A stretch of DNA of 64,000 nt from Actinomadura hibisca NBRC 15177 (GTDB lineage Bacteria; Actinomycetota; Actinomycetes; Streptosporangiales; Streptosporangiaceae). How positions within the stretch are numbered: the stretch's first letter is position 1; every line of letters starts with the position of its first letter. The DNA lies in assembly GCF_001552635.1 (NCBI RefSeq), contig NZ_BCRO01000039.1, positions 62,001-126,000 of the forward strand, read 5' to 3'. The notes under the pieces are model-generated. The model was not told where the DNA came from and made no database searches. It saw only the letters and a list, made by a program, of their open reading frames with translations. Both the position numbers and the translations under genes were made by a program. Of this stretch, positions 8,739 through 18,983 are shown one piece after another.

Positions 8739-9581
8739 ATGAAAGTTTTCGTCTCAGTGGACATGGAAGGCGTCTCCGGACTCACCGACGCCGAGGAGAT
8801 GCGCGCGGGCGGCCGGGGCTACGAGCGCGGCTGCGAGCTGATGACCGGCGACGCCAACGCCGCGATCCGGGCCGCGTTCGACGCCGGGGCGGCCGAGGTC
8901 GTCGTCACCGACTCGCACGGCGGCGGCCGGAACCTGCGCGCCGACCTGATCGACCCGCGCTGCACGCTGGTGCGCGGCCCCTACAAGCCGATGCGCATGG
9001 CCGAGGGGCTGGACGGCACCTTCGACGTGGCGCTGTACGTCGGCTACCACGCGCGGGCGGGCGTGCCCGACGGCGTGCTCAACCACACGTGGATGGGCCG
9101 GGAGATCTACAACGTGCGGCTCAACGGCGAGATCGCCGGGGAGATCCGGCTGATGGCCGCCTACGCCGCGACGCTGGGCGTGCCGGTCGGGCTGGTCGCC
9201 GGGGACGCGGCGGCCTGCGCGGAGGCGCGCGAGGCGCTCGGCGGCGTCGCGACCGTGGCGGTGAAACAGGGCAGCGACCGGTACGCCGCCGCGCTGGTGC
9301 CGCCGCCCCGCGCCCAGCAGATGATCTACGAGGGGGCGGCGCGGGCGCTGGCCGCGCCGGACGGCTGGCGGCACGGGACGGTGGCGGCCCCCTACACGCT
9401 GGAGATCGAGTGGAGCTCCACCGCGATCGCGCAGTCGGTCGCGGTGGTCCCGGGCGTGAAGCAGGCCGGGACGCGCGCGACGTCGTTCACCACCGACGAC
9501 TTCACTGAGATCGTGGGCTTGCTCGGGGTGTGCGCGACCATCGCGGGGGAGGTGGGCTGCACCGGCCTGCACTACGACTGA
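8739..9581 (+). CDS. M55-family D-aminopeptidase (DppA-like)
   Basis: Zinc peptidase releasing N-terminal D-amino acids from peptides such as D-Ala-D-Ala fragments, probably for cell-wall recycling. The 280-residue length fits the family, and metal ligands fall at the positions known in Bacillus DppA: Asp8 and Glu10 in VSVDMEG, His60 in VTDSHGG and His104 in VGYHAR; an NHTW motif near 115 carries the proposed catalytic His. The start is fixed by MKVFVSVDMEG. No peptide-transport genes adjoin it. Confidence 0.92.
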   Translation: MKVFVSVDMEGVSGLTDAEEMRAGGRGYERGCELMTGDANAAIRAAFDAGAAEVVVTDSHGGGRNLRADLIDPRCTLVRGPYKPMRMAEGLDGTFDVALYVGYHARAGVPDGVLNHTWMGREIYNVRLNGEIAGEIRLMAAYAATLGVPVGLVAGDAAACAEAREALGGVATVAVKQGSDRYAAALVPPPRAQQMIYEGAARALAAPDGWRHGTVAAPYTLEIEWSSTAIAQSVAVVPGVKQAGTRATSFTTDDFTEIVGLLGVCATIAGEVGCTGLHYD

Positions 9582-9638
9582 ACGCGGGACGCTCCGCTGA
9601 GCCCCATCTCCGGGACGAGCAGCTCGACGCCGTCGCCA

Positions 9639-10175
9639 TCACGTGGAAGAGGTCGTCCACGCGTCGTGCTCCAACCACGCCAGATCGCGCAGCCGCCGCG
9701 CGCCGGTGACGCGGACGACGCGCACGCCGGGATGGCGGGCGGCGAGCGCGGCGGTCGCGGCGCGCTTGCGCGCGTGCTGCGTCCAGGCCCAGCGGACGGG
9801 ATGGTCGGCGCGCAGCCAGTCGCGCCACCGCTCACGGTTGCCGTTCCAGAGTTCCCGGCCGGTGACCGCGCGCGACACCGAGCGGCGCAACACCCGGGCC
9901 ATGACCGTGCGGCGCGGCAGATCGAGCCAGACGACGGTGTCGGCGCGCTCCCACAGCAGGTCACCGAGCTTGCCGTGATACTGGTCCTCGGTCACCCAGC
10001 GGCCAGTGGCGCTAAAGGCGGTCACTTCGGTGACGAACGTCGGACGCGGCTCCCAGCCCGGCCCGTGGTGCAGCGCGTCCAACTCGTACCGGGGCAGGCC
10101 GTAGCGAGCGGCGAGACGGGTCGCGAGCGTGGTCTTGCCGGCCCCCGAAACACCCGCCACCAGAACCCGTTCCAT
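9639..10175 (-). CDS. P-loop nucleotide kinase-like protein (FlaR/topology-modulation type)
   Basis: Residues 5-15 form a Walker A loop (VAGVSGAGKTT) followed by LATRLAARYGLPRYELD, the pattern of the adenylate-kinase-like AAA proteins often annotated as topology modulation protein. The WLDLPRRTVMARVLRR segment is the typical lid region. 178 residues is the normal length. The true substrate is unknown. Last gene of a minus-strand run, 24 bp after the acetyltransferase gene. Confidence 0.85.
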   Translation of the reverse strand: MERVLVAGVSGAGKTTLATRLAARYGLPRYELDALHHGPGWEPRPTFVTEVTAFSATGRWVTEDQYHGKLGDLLWERADTVVWLDLPRRTVMARVLRRSVSRAVTGRELWNGNRERWRDWLRADHPVRWAWTQHARKRAATAALAARHPGVRVVRVTGARRLRDLAWLEHDAWTTSST

Positions 10176-10199
10176 GATCCTCCCCGCTTGCGTGCAGGC

Positions 10200-10736
10200 T
10201 CAGCCCGTCGGCACCCAGAAGCGGAGCTTCTCGCCGCGCCTGTCCTCCAGGACGCCCCCGCAGTTCTCGATGGTCTTCCGGGAGCCCACGTTGTCGTGGT
10301 CGCACGTCACCAATACCGGGTCGATGCCCAGGGCGTGCACGGTCGGCAGCGAGGCCCGCAACATCGCGCTGGCGTGCCCGCGCCGCCGCGCCGACGGGCG
10401 CACGTCGTAGCCGATGTGGCCGCCCACGTCGAGCAGCCACGGGGTGAGCCGGTGCCGGATCGCCAGCCGTCCCAGGTACTCGGGGCCGTCCACCCACCAC
10501 AACGACGTGGCGGGCACCCGGCCCTCCGGGCGCGGCGTCTCCTCCAGCGCGTCCGCCCGCAGGTCGCGCACGTAACGCGCGAAGCCCTCGGGGGTGTCCC
10601 ACGCCGGGCCGTAGCGGCGGATCTCCCGGCACAACATGCTGGACTCGTCTCGCCCGCGTCCCTCGGCCTGGAACTCCTTCATCGCGAGCAGGAAGGATTC
10701 CTGGACGGTTGCGGTCGGCGGCGTTAGTTCGGGCAT
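10200..10736 (-). CDS. GNAT-family N-acetyltransferase
   Basis: A 178-residue acyltransferase. The acetyl-CoA binding segment is visible as GYDVRPSARRRGHASAML, followed by a LGIDPVLVTCDHDNVGSRKTIEN segment typical of RimJ/RimL-like members. Acceptor unknown. ATG at 10736 follows the SWIM protein stop by 1 bp, so it is translationally linked to the helicase operon upstream; whether the function is linked is unclear. Confidence 0.9.
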   Translation of the reverse strand: MPELTPPTATVQESFLLAMKEFQAEGRGRDESSMLCREIRRYGPAWDTPEGFARYVRDLRADALEETPRPEGRVPATSLWWVDGPEYLGRLAIRHRLTPWLLDVGGHIGYDVRPSARRRGHASAMLRASLPTVHALGIDPVLVTCDHDNVGSRKTIENCGGVLEDRRGEKLRFWVPTG

Positions 10737-10737
10737 G

Positions 10738-11463
10738 TCAGTCTTCCTCGTGGGCTTCGGGGGTCAGTGCCTCGTAGGCGGGTTCCAGTACTGCCGCCAG
10801 GTCGCGTCGTCGCACCTTTACCGGTGGGGGCACCGCCACTCGCAGTAGGAAGCCGGGTGGCACTGGGGGAGTGGGGCGTCGCTCGCGCAGCCGTGCCAGG
10901 CCCGTCGGCGGGGCCCAGAAGCCCTCGGCCGTCAGCGGTTCTTCGGCCTCCTCCGGCGCTGCCTCGGCCGCTGGGGCCCGGCGTAGTGCTCGCAGCAGTT
11001 CGTCGCGGGTGCGGCCGTTCCACTCCAGCACCAGGAACGGGTCGTCGTCGAACGCCGCGCCCAGCGCGTGCAGCGCCGCCGCCGCGTGTTCGCACAGGTC
11101 GCCCCAGTCCGGGCACGAGCACATCGCGTGCAGGTCGCCCACCGACCGGGGGAACAGCGACACCCCGAACTCGGCGAACACCAGCTCGACCTCCGGCGGC
11201 AGCTCCCCGGCCAGCAGCCGCGCCCGGTACACCGCGCGGCCCGCCAGCTCCGCCTCGATCGCCAGCCAGCCCTCCGGCGCGATCGCGTCGATGCCGAGCG
11301 CCACCTCGTACGGCCCGGTGCCCGCGCCGCGCACCCGCGCCGTCACCTCGTACGCGCCGATCCGCAACCCGTCCACCGAGTAGGTGCGGCCCCGCGCCAG
11401 CGTCGCCGACCCCGCGAACGACTCCACCGGCGTCAGCAGCCGCCGCGACCACCAGCCCGCCAT
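10738..11463 (-). CDS. SWIM zinc-finger protein
   Basis: The 241-residue protein carries a SWIM motif (CSCPDWGDLCEH; CxC...CxH) near residues 120-132, a small zinc fold that binds DNA or protein. Its ATG overlaps the SNF2 helicase stop by one base (TGATG). SWIM proteins are regularly paired with SNF2 helicases of this type in actinobacteria, so it probably acts with the helicase, for example as a DNA-recognition subunit. The C-terminal ~60 residues are Pro/Glu-rich and variable. Confidence 0.9.
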   Translation of the reverse strand: MAGWWSRRLLTPVESFAGSATLARGRTYSVDGLRIGAYEVTARVRGAGTGPYEVALGIDAIAPEGWLAIEAELAGRAVYRARLLAGELPPEVELVFAEFGVSLFPRSVGDLHAMCSCPDWGDLCEHAAAALHALGAAFDDDPFLVLEWNGRTRDELLRALRRAPAAEAAPEEAEEPLTAEGFWAPPTGLARLRERRPTPPVPPGFLLRVAVPPPVKVRRRDLAAVLEPAYEALTPEAHEED

Positions 11464-14400
11464 CAGCCGCTCACCGCCTCGGGGGCCAGCCACAACACGT
11501 CGCGCAGCTCGGCCACCGACAGCCCGGTCAGCCACTCCTCGCCGGTGCCCACGATCGACTCGGCCAGGGCCTTCTTGCGCTCGATCATCTCGTCGACGCG
11601 CTCCTCCATCGTGCCCACGCAGATGAACTTGCGGACCTGCACGTTCCGGGTCTGCCCGATGCGGAACGCCCGGTCGGTGGCCTGGTCCTCGACCGCCGGG
11701 TTCCACCAGCGGTCCAGGTGCACGACGTGGTTGGCGGCCGTCAGCGTCAGCCCCGTGCCCGCCGCCTTCAGCGACAGCAGGAACACCGCCGGATCGGGAT
11801 CGTGCTGGAACCGCTGCACCAGCTCGTCGCGCCCCTGCTTGGAGGTGCCGCCGTGCAGCCACAACACCGGCCGCTCCAGCTTCGCCGCCAGGTACGGCTG
11901 CAACATCGACCCGAACTCGGCGTACTGGGTGAACACCAGCGCCTTCTCGCCCTGCTCGACGACCTCGGCGCAGATCTCCTCCAGCCGCTCCAGCTTCCCC
12001 GACCGGCCCGCCAGCCGCGACCCGTCCTTCAGCAGCTGCGCCGGATGGTTGCAGACCTGCTTGAGCTTGGCCATCGTCGCCAGGATCAGCCCGCGCCGCT
12101 GCTTCTCGTCGGCCTCGGCGATCTGCGCCAGCATGTCGTCCACCGTGGCCCGGTAGAGCGACGCCTGCTCGGCGGTCAGGTTGCAGTAGGTCTTGATCTC
12201 CTGCTTCTCCGGCAGGTCGGTGATGATGCTCCGGTCGGTCTTCAGACGGCGCAGGACGAACGGTTGCGTCGCGCGTTTCAGCGCCAGCGCCGCCTGCTCG
12301 TCGCCGTCCTTCTCGATCGGCACCGCGAACCGCTCGCGAAACGCCGCCCTTGGCCCGAGCAACCCCGGGTTGGCGAACTCCATGATCGACCACAGCTCGG
12401 TGAGGTGGTTCTCCACCGGCGTGCCCGTCAGCGCGATCCGCGTCCGCGCCGGGATCGACCGCACCGCCTGGGCCTGCCGCGTCCCGCTGTTCTTCAGCGC
12501 CTGCGCCTCGTCGCAGACGACCCGCCCCCACTCGATGCCCGCGAGCACGGCCGCGTCGCGCGCCGCCGTGCCGTAGGTGGTCAGCACGAGATCGGCCCGC
12601 CCCACGGCCGCGACCAGGTCCTCCCCGCGATGCCGCCCGGTGCCGTGGTGGACGTACACGCGGAGCTTGGGCGTGAACCTGGCGGCCTCCCGCTGCCAGT
12701 TCCCCACCAGCGACATCGGCAGGATCGCCAAGGTCGGGGCGGGAGTGCGTCCTTCGCGGCGTTCGTGCATAAAAAGGGACAATGTCGTAATTGTCTTACC
12801 GAGTCCCATATCGTCCGCGAGCAGGCCGCCGAGCCCCAGGTCGTCCATGAACACGAGCCAGGCCAGCCCGCGCTGCTGGTAGGGCCGCAGCGCGGCCTCC
12901 ACGCCGTCGGGCGTCGGCACCGGCGCGAGGCGGCGGTCGGCCTGGCCGGACAGCAGGTCGCCGAAGGCGCCGTCGGCGTCGACGCCGGTCAGGGGCAGGC
13001 TCTCCTCGCCCGCGTGGATGATGGCGCGGATCGCCTGGGCGGCCGTCATCGTGCCGGTGCGCGGGTGGCGCAGGAAGTCGAGGGCCGCGTCGAGCTGCTC
13101 CTGGTCCAGCTCGACCCACTGGCCGCGCAGCCGCACCAGCGGGGTCTTGAGGCGGGCCAGCTCCTCCAGCTCGGCCTCGTCGATCTCCTCCTCGCCGAGA
13201 GCGAGGTCCCAGCGGAACTTGACCAGGCCCGACAGGTCGAAGCCGGAGGAGGCCGCCGCGCCGCCGCCCTCATCGGGGTCGGCGCGGGTGGTGAGCTTCA
13301 TGCCGAGCTTGGCCTTGCCCGCCCAGGTGGGCAGCAGGACGCCGAAGCCCGCGGCGGCCAGCATCGGCGCGGCCTGGCGCAGGAAGCGGAACGCCCCGGC
13401 GGTGTCGAGGGCGAGGTCCTGCGGGGCGGGGCCGTCCAGGGCCTTGGCCAGGTCGGGGAACAGGCGCAGGGCGCGGCCGAGGCCCGCCAGCAGGGTGTCG
13501 GAGGCGTCCTCGATGGAGGTGGCCTCGCCCGCCCAGATCAGGGACGCGGGGACGTAGAGGCTCGGGTCGTCCACGCCCTGCAGCGCGAACTCGACGCGCC
13601 AGGAGCCGTCCTCGGGCTGCTCGACGGTGGCCTGGCCGTAGTCGAGTTCGGCGGCGCCCGGCTCGGCGAGGCGGAAGCAGACGCGCAGCGGGCCGGACGG
13701 GCGGCGCACGGCGGCGGCCCAGGCGTCCAGCTCGGCGATCAGGTCGTCGGGGTCGTCGCGGGGCTCGCGGGCCACCTGGGCGTTGTGGCCGGTCAGCGCC
13801 TCGACCCAGCGTTCGGGCAGCGGCAGCCGGTCGGGCGTCTTGCCGGTGCGCGCGGGCAGCAGGGGGTGCGGGACGACGCCGCGCACGGCGGTGTCGACCA
13901 GGCCGGACAGGGCCTCGCGCAGCACCTCGGCGGCGGGGCGGCCGCCGTCGGCGGCGCGGCAGGCGGCGGGCATGGCGCGGACCAGGTCGCCGAAGCGGTC
14001 GGGATCGTCGAACACCGGCCGCCAGCGCGCCACCAGGTCGCCGTCCTCGCGCATCAGGGCGGGCAGGACGTGGCCGCGCCCGGTGAGGTGGACCGCCTCG
14101 TCGGCCAGCAGGCACAGGTAGCGCAGGTCGGTGCCGGGGATGACGTCGCCGCTGTGCTCGGCGGCCTGGAGCAGGGCCATCGTGGGGAGCGGCTCCAGGA
14201 CCAGGGCGGGGACGGTCCAGTCGCGCAGGTGCGGCGTGTCGTGCGGTTTGGAGTCGAGTTCGGGGGAGGGGACGGGCGCGTCGCCGACGGTGGGCAGCGC
14301 CATGGTCAGCTCGACCCGGAACGCGCCCCGCACCAGCGGCTCGTAGGAGGTGCCGGTGAAGTCGCGGGTGGCGAACGGGTGCCGGTCGCCCGAGGATTCG

Positions 14401-14468
14401 GGCCGGCCGGTGCGTTCGGCCCACAGGCAGAGGGCTCCGCCGTGCCAGGTGGCGTGCGCGACGAGCAT
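11463..14468 (-). CDS. SNF2-family DNA helicase/translocase
   Basis: Swi2/Snf2 ATPase of 1001 residues. After a ~500-residue N-terminal part lie motif I (DDMGLGKT, K558), DEAQ box (DEAQALKN), motif III (ALTGTPVEN), and the C-terminal lobe (SLKAAGTGLTLTAANHVV, DRWWNPAVEDQATDR, RIGQ). ATG at 14468 is chosen for its GGGGGA ribosome site; an in-frame start 36 bp upstream lacks one. Likely role: remodelling of protein-DNA complexes or repair, with the coupled SWIM protein. Odd point: the ~45 bp around motif I use AT-rich codons unlike the rest of the gene. Confidence 0.94.
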   Translation of the reverse strand: MLVAHATWHGGALCLWAERTGRPESSGDRHPFATRDFTGTSYEPLVRGAFRVELTMALPTVGDAPVPSPELDSKPHDTPHLRDWTVPALVLEPLPTMALLQAAEHSGDVIPGTDLRYLCLLADEAVHLTGRGHVLPALMREDGDLVARWRPVFDDPDRFGDLVRAMPAACRAADGGRPAAEVLREALSGLVDTAVRGVVPHPLLPARTGKTPDRLPLPERWVEALTGHNAQVAREPRDDPDDLIAELDAWAAAVRRPSGPLRVCFRLAEPGAAELDYGQATVEQPEDGSWRVEFALQGVDDPSLYVPASLIWAGEATSIEDASDTLLAGLGRALRLFPDLAKALDGPAPQDLALDTAGAFRFLRQAAPMLAAAGFGVLLPTWAGKAKLGMKLTTRADPDEGGGAAASSGFDLSGLVKFRWDLALGEEEIDEAELEELARLKTPLVRLRGQWVELDQEQLDAALDFLRHPRTGTMTAAQAIRAIIHAGEESLPLTGVDADGAFGDLLSGQADRRLAPVPTPDGVEAALRPYQQRGLAWLVFMDDLGLGGLLADDMGLGKTITTLSLFMHERREGRTPAPTLAILPMSLVGNWQREAARFTPKLRVYVHHGTGRHRGEDLVAAVGRADLVLTTYGTAARDAAVLAGIEWGRVVCDEAQALKNSGTRQAQAVRSIPARTRIALTGTPVENHLTELWSIMEFANPGLLGPRAAFRERFAVPIEKDGDEQAALALKRATQPFVLRRLKTDRSIITDLPEKQEIKTYCNLTAEQASLYRATVDDMLAQIAEADEKQRRGLILATMAKLKQVCNHPAQLLKDGSRLAGRSGKLERLEEICAEVVEQGEKALVFTQYAEFGSMLQPYLAAKLERPVLWLHGGTSKQGRDELVQRFQHDPDPAVFLLSLKAAGTGLTLTAANHVVHLDRWWNPAVEDQATDRAFRIGQTRNVQVRKFICVGTMEERVDEMIERKKALAESIVGTGEEWLTGLSVAELRDVLWLAPEAVSG

Positions 14469-14602
14469 GAAGGTCCCCCGGACGTGCGGATACGGCCGGT
14501 GCACGAAGCTACCAGCGGGGACCGACAGTCGGCGTCGGACGGGCGGGACGGGGCGATTAGGGTCGGGGTGTCGATTGATCCCGGGTAGAGGTGGAGGCGT
14601 CC

Positions 14603-15371
14603 GTGGGCGAGTTCGTGCGTGTCGAGGTCGAGGACCGGGTCGCGACGATCCGGCTGGACCGGCCCAAGATGAACGCGCTCAACGCGCAGGTGCAGCGCGA
14701 GCTGATCGAGGCCGCCGCGCAGGTGTCGGCGGACGACGGGGTCGGCGCGGTCGTGCTGTACGGCGGCGAGCGCGTCTTCGCCGCCGGGGCCGACATCAAG
14801 GAGATGGCCCCGATGTCCTACGCCGACATGTCGGCGGGCCCCTCGCGGCTGCTCCAGGACTTCACCAAGGCGCTGGCCGCCATCCCCAAGCCGGTCATCG
14901 CGGCGATCACCGGGTACGCGCTGGGCGGCGGCCTGGAGGTCGCGCTGACGGCCGACCTGCGGGTGGCGGGCGAGGGCGCGAAGGTCGGGCAGCCGGAGAT
15001 CCAGCTCGGCATCATCCCCGGCGCGGGCGGCACCCAGCGGCTGGCCCGGCTGGTCGGCCCGGCCCGCGCCAAGGACCTGATCTTCTCGGGGCGGCACGTC
15101 AAGGCCGCCGAGGCGCTGGCGATCGGCCTGGTGGACCGGGTCGTGCCGGACGCCGACGTCTACGCCGAGGCCCGCACGTGGGCGGCGTCGTTCGCGAGCG
15201 GCCCCGCGCTGGCGCTGCGCGCCGCCAAGCAGGCGATCGACAGCGGCCTTGAGGTGGACCTGGCGACCGGCCTGGAGATCGAGCGCGTGCAGTTCGCCGC
15301 GCTGTTCGCCACCGAGGACCAGAAGGGCGGCATGAAGAGCTTCGTGGAGGAGGGCCCCGGCAAGGCCGTCT

Positions 15372-15385
<14 letters not shown>
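14603..15385 (+). CDS. Enoyl-CoA hydratase/isomerase family protein
   Basis: Crotonase-fold enzyme of fatty-acid or amino-acid beta-oxidation. The 260-residue protein shows the CoA/oxyanion segment AAGADIKEM, the second oxyanion loop GYALGGGLEVAL with the first catalytic Glu region and QPEIQLGIIPGAGGTQRL with the second, so it looks hydratase-competent. GTG at 14603 is preferred because GGAGG precedes it by 5 bases; GTG at 14591 would overlap that site. The 3' end overlaps the convergent kinase gene by 14 bp. Confidence 0.9.
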
Positions 15386-16718
<1,333 letters not shown>

Positions 16719-16827
16719 TGTGGGGACACCCGCCGGGCCTCGGGGACTGCGGCTTGATCGTAAAGGCCGGGGCGGCCGTTGTCCGGGAGGCGCGGCGGGT
16801 GCGAACGGAAAGGTTCGGCGGGGAAAG

Positions 16828-17874
16828 CTAGGGGCGGGCGCCGGGCCGCTCCACCACACCCTTGGCGAGCTGCGCCGTCCAGTCCAGCAGCGCGCCCGGC
16901 GCGAAGCGCTCGCCGGTCCCGCCCTCCTCGCCTCGCCTCAGCAGCTCCTTCTCGGTGAAGGACCGTGTCACCACCCGCCGGAACCCCAGGTAGCGATAGG
17001 TGCGCTCGTCCAAGATGATCTCCGAGCGGGTGCGGCCGCCCTGGGTGGCGATCGCGAACGCCACCCCCCTGCGGCCGGTGACGTCCGCCGCGTCGCGCCG
17101 CAGCCCGACGCCGGGCAGCGTCGGCAGCAGCCGGTATAGCGCGGCCTGGAGGCGGGGCGACGGCGCGGACAGGTCCATCAGCGACTGGACCTGCATGAAG
17201 ACGTCGGCGGGCGTGGGCGGGGTGATCGGTGCCGGGGAGGGCGCGCCGTTCCGGTGCGCCCGGCGCTCCACCTCGTGCCCTTCGCGCTTCTCCGCTCGGA
17301 CGGCGGCCTCCAACTGCCGCCGCAGCCCCGCCGGGTCGGTCGCGGTGTAGCGGCCCGGCTGCGGCCAGCCGCCGATGCCGCCGTAGCGCCGGGAAGGGCC
17401 CTTTCCATGGGAGACGGTGAGCCGCTTGCCGTCGAGCTTGAACCACAGCTCGTCGCGCAGCAGCCGGTCGGCGGACACGACGGCCGAGCGGGCGGAGGGC
17501 TGGGCGAGGGCGCGGCGCAGGTAGGTCCACTGGTGCGGCCCGGCGACCGGGCCGGGGTCGGTCTCGACGCGGTGGGCGGCGCGTTCGCCCAGCTCGGTGG
17601 CGTTGGCGACGGCCAGCAGACGCGGCGCGGCGTCCTTGCCGCCCGGCTGATCGGACCCGCCGCCACTCGGCAGCACCGTCACCGCCGCCAGCGTCCCGGC
17701 GGCCACGACGCCGACCGCGCCCAGCCGCCACACCGTCCGCGACGGCCGGAACCGCCGCGACGGCTCGGGCCGCGCGTCGGCCGCCAGCAGCCGCAACCGT
17801 GCCGCGCGCTCGGCCTCCGGCGTCACCTCCGGGACGTCCGCGCGCATCGTCTGCAAGCTCTTCAACTCGTCCAT
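16828..17874 (-). CDS. CU044_5270-type membrane-anchored protein
   Basis: A 348-residue single-pass protein: cytoplasmic N-terminus (MDELKSLQTMRADVPEVTPE), membrane helix near residues 48-68, then an outer domain with the repeated LxRRL...P-type pattern (LLPTLPGVGLRRDAADVTGR) characteristic of the CU044_5270 family. This family is nearly always encoded directly after an ECF sigma factor; here ATG and the sigma stop overlap by one base. It presumably controls or senses for the sigma factor, though the mechanism is not established. Confidence 0.85.
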   Translation of the reverse strand: MDELKSLQTMRADVPEVTPEAERAARLRLLAADARPEPSRRFRPSRTVWRLGAVGVVAAGTLAAVTVLPSGGGSDQPGGKDAAPRLLAVANATELGERAAHRVETDPGPVAGPHQWTYLRRALAQPSARSAVVSADRLLRDELWFKLDGKRLTVSHGKGPSRRYGGIGGWPQPGRYTATDPAGLRRQLEAAVRAEKREGHEVERRAHRNGAPSPAPITPPTPADVFMQVQSLMDLSAPSPRLQAALYRLLPTLPGVGLRRDAADVTGRRGVAFAIATQGGRTRSEIILDERTYRYLGFRRVVTRSFTEKELLRRGEEGGTGERFAPGALLDWTAQLAKGVVERPGARP

Positions 17875-18458
17875 CAGTCCTCCTGGGCGCCGCCCAGGGC
17901 GGCCTTCAACTTGCGGCGGGCACGGCTGAGGCGGGACGCGACCGTCCCCGCGGGCACCGACAGGGCCTCGGCGACCTCCTCGTAGGACAGGCCGCCCCAG
18001 GCGACCAGCAGCAACACGTCACGGTCTCCGGCGGGCAGCTTGGCCAGCACTCCGGCCATCCGGCGCTCGTCCTGCTCGGCGGCCACCCGCGACACCACCG
18101 TCTCGGCCATCGGCTCGGGCAGCGGGTCCAGGCCGGTGCGGCGCAGCGCGCGGTAGTGGCGCTCCTCGTCGCGGCGGTGCCGGGCGATCAGCGTGGAGGC
18201 GATCCCGTACAACCAGGGGCGCGCCAGCGGGCGGGTCCGGTCGTAGGTGGCGCGGCGGCGGAAGGCGGTCAGGAACGTCTCGGCCATGATGTCGTCGGCG
18301 GCCTGCGTGCCGAGCCGCCGCGCGGCGTAGTGGTGGATCTGGCGGGCGTACCGGTCGAACAGCGCCGCGAACCGTTCGGGGTCGTCGCCCGACAGGCGGA
18401 TCAGCTCGGCGTCGTCCAGCTCGTCCGGCGGCGCGTCGCGGTGGAGCGCGGCCGTCAT
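17874..18458 (-). CDS. ECF RNA polymerase sigma factor
   Basis: A 194-residue sigma-70 family factor with region 2 (FDRYARQIHHYAARRLG, DIMAETFLTAFRR) and region 4 (LLLVAWGGLSYEEVAEAL, GTVASRLSRARRKL). It belongs to the actinobacterial type paired with CU044_5270 proteins, the gene for which starts within its stop codon. Target promoters are unknown; autoregulation is likely from the family's habits. Confidence 0.92.
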   Translation of the reverse strand: MTAALHRDAPPDELDDAELIRLSGDDPERFAALFDRYARQIHHYAARRLGTQAADDIMAETFLTAFRRRATYDRTRPLARPWLYGIASTLIARHRRDEERHYRALRRTGLDPLPEPMAETVVSRVAAEQDERRMAGVLAKLPAGDRDVLLLVAWGGLSYEEVAEALSVPAGTVASRLSRARRKLKAALGGAQED

Positions 18459-18554
18459 GCGGTGCGCGGGACAGGGGTCATGGGGGGCGTCCTTCGGGCG
18501 TCGGGATGGTCGCCCGGTTGTCTCCCGCCGGGCCCGCCCGTCTTCACGGTTTTC

Positions 18555-18905
18555 TCAACCGGCTTCGGTGCGCTCCTGCGCGGTCAGCACCTGCTCGCCG
18601 TAGCGCTCGGTCCAGCGGCCCAGCGCCAGGATGGGTTCCAGCAGGCCGCGGCCCGGCTCGGTCAGCCCGTACTCCACGCGCGGCGGGGCCTCGGCGTAGC
18701 GGTGCCGCTCCACCAGGCCGTTGGCCTCCAGGCGGCGCAACGTCTCGGTGAGCACCTTGGGGCTGACGCCGCCGATCCGGGCGCGCAGCTCGCCGGGGCG
18801 CAGCGGGCCGTCGCGCAGCGCGTACAGCACCACGCTGGTCCAGGTGCCGGCCAGCAGGTCGAACCCCAGCCGCGCCGGGCAGTCGGCGATGAACATCTCG
18901 GCCAT
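18555..18905 (-). CDS. HxlR-family transcriptional regulator
   Basis: A 116-residue winged-helix regulator with the HxlR signature CPARLGFDLLAGTWTSVVLYAL, FDELRARIGGVSPKVLTETLRRLE-like recognition part and the wing EYGLTEPGRGLLEP. The N-terminal Cys9 is the residue that senses thiol stress in some relatives. ATG at 18905 follows an AGGGGCAGG site. Divergent (78 bp) from the NADP/F420-type reductase gene, which it probably regulates. Confidence 0.9.
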   Translation of the reverse strand: MAEMFIADCPARLGFDLLAGTWTSVVLYALRDGPLRPGELRARIGGVSPKVLTETLRRLEANGLVERHRYAEAPPRVEYGLTEPGRGLLEPILALGRWTERYGEQVLTAQERTEAG

Positions 18906-18983
18906 CCTGCCCCTTTCGATGCGCACCGGGAGGTGCCTAACGGAACGCCTAGCGTCCGACCGTACCGACTCAAGGAGGACAGG

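Noticed and set aside
10767..14588. 1273-codon open frame on the plus strand opposite the SNF2 helicase
   Set aside because: Shadow frame: low-complexity His/Gln/Arg/Gly-rich product, no family signal, while the minus strand encodes a complete helicase with all motifs.
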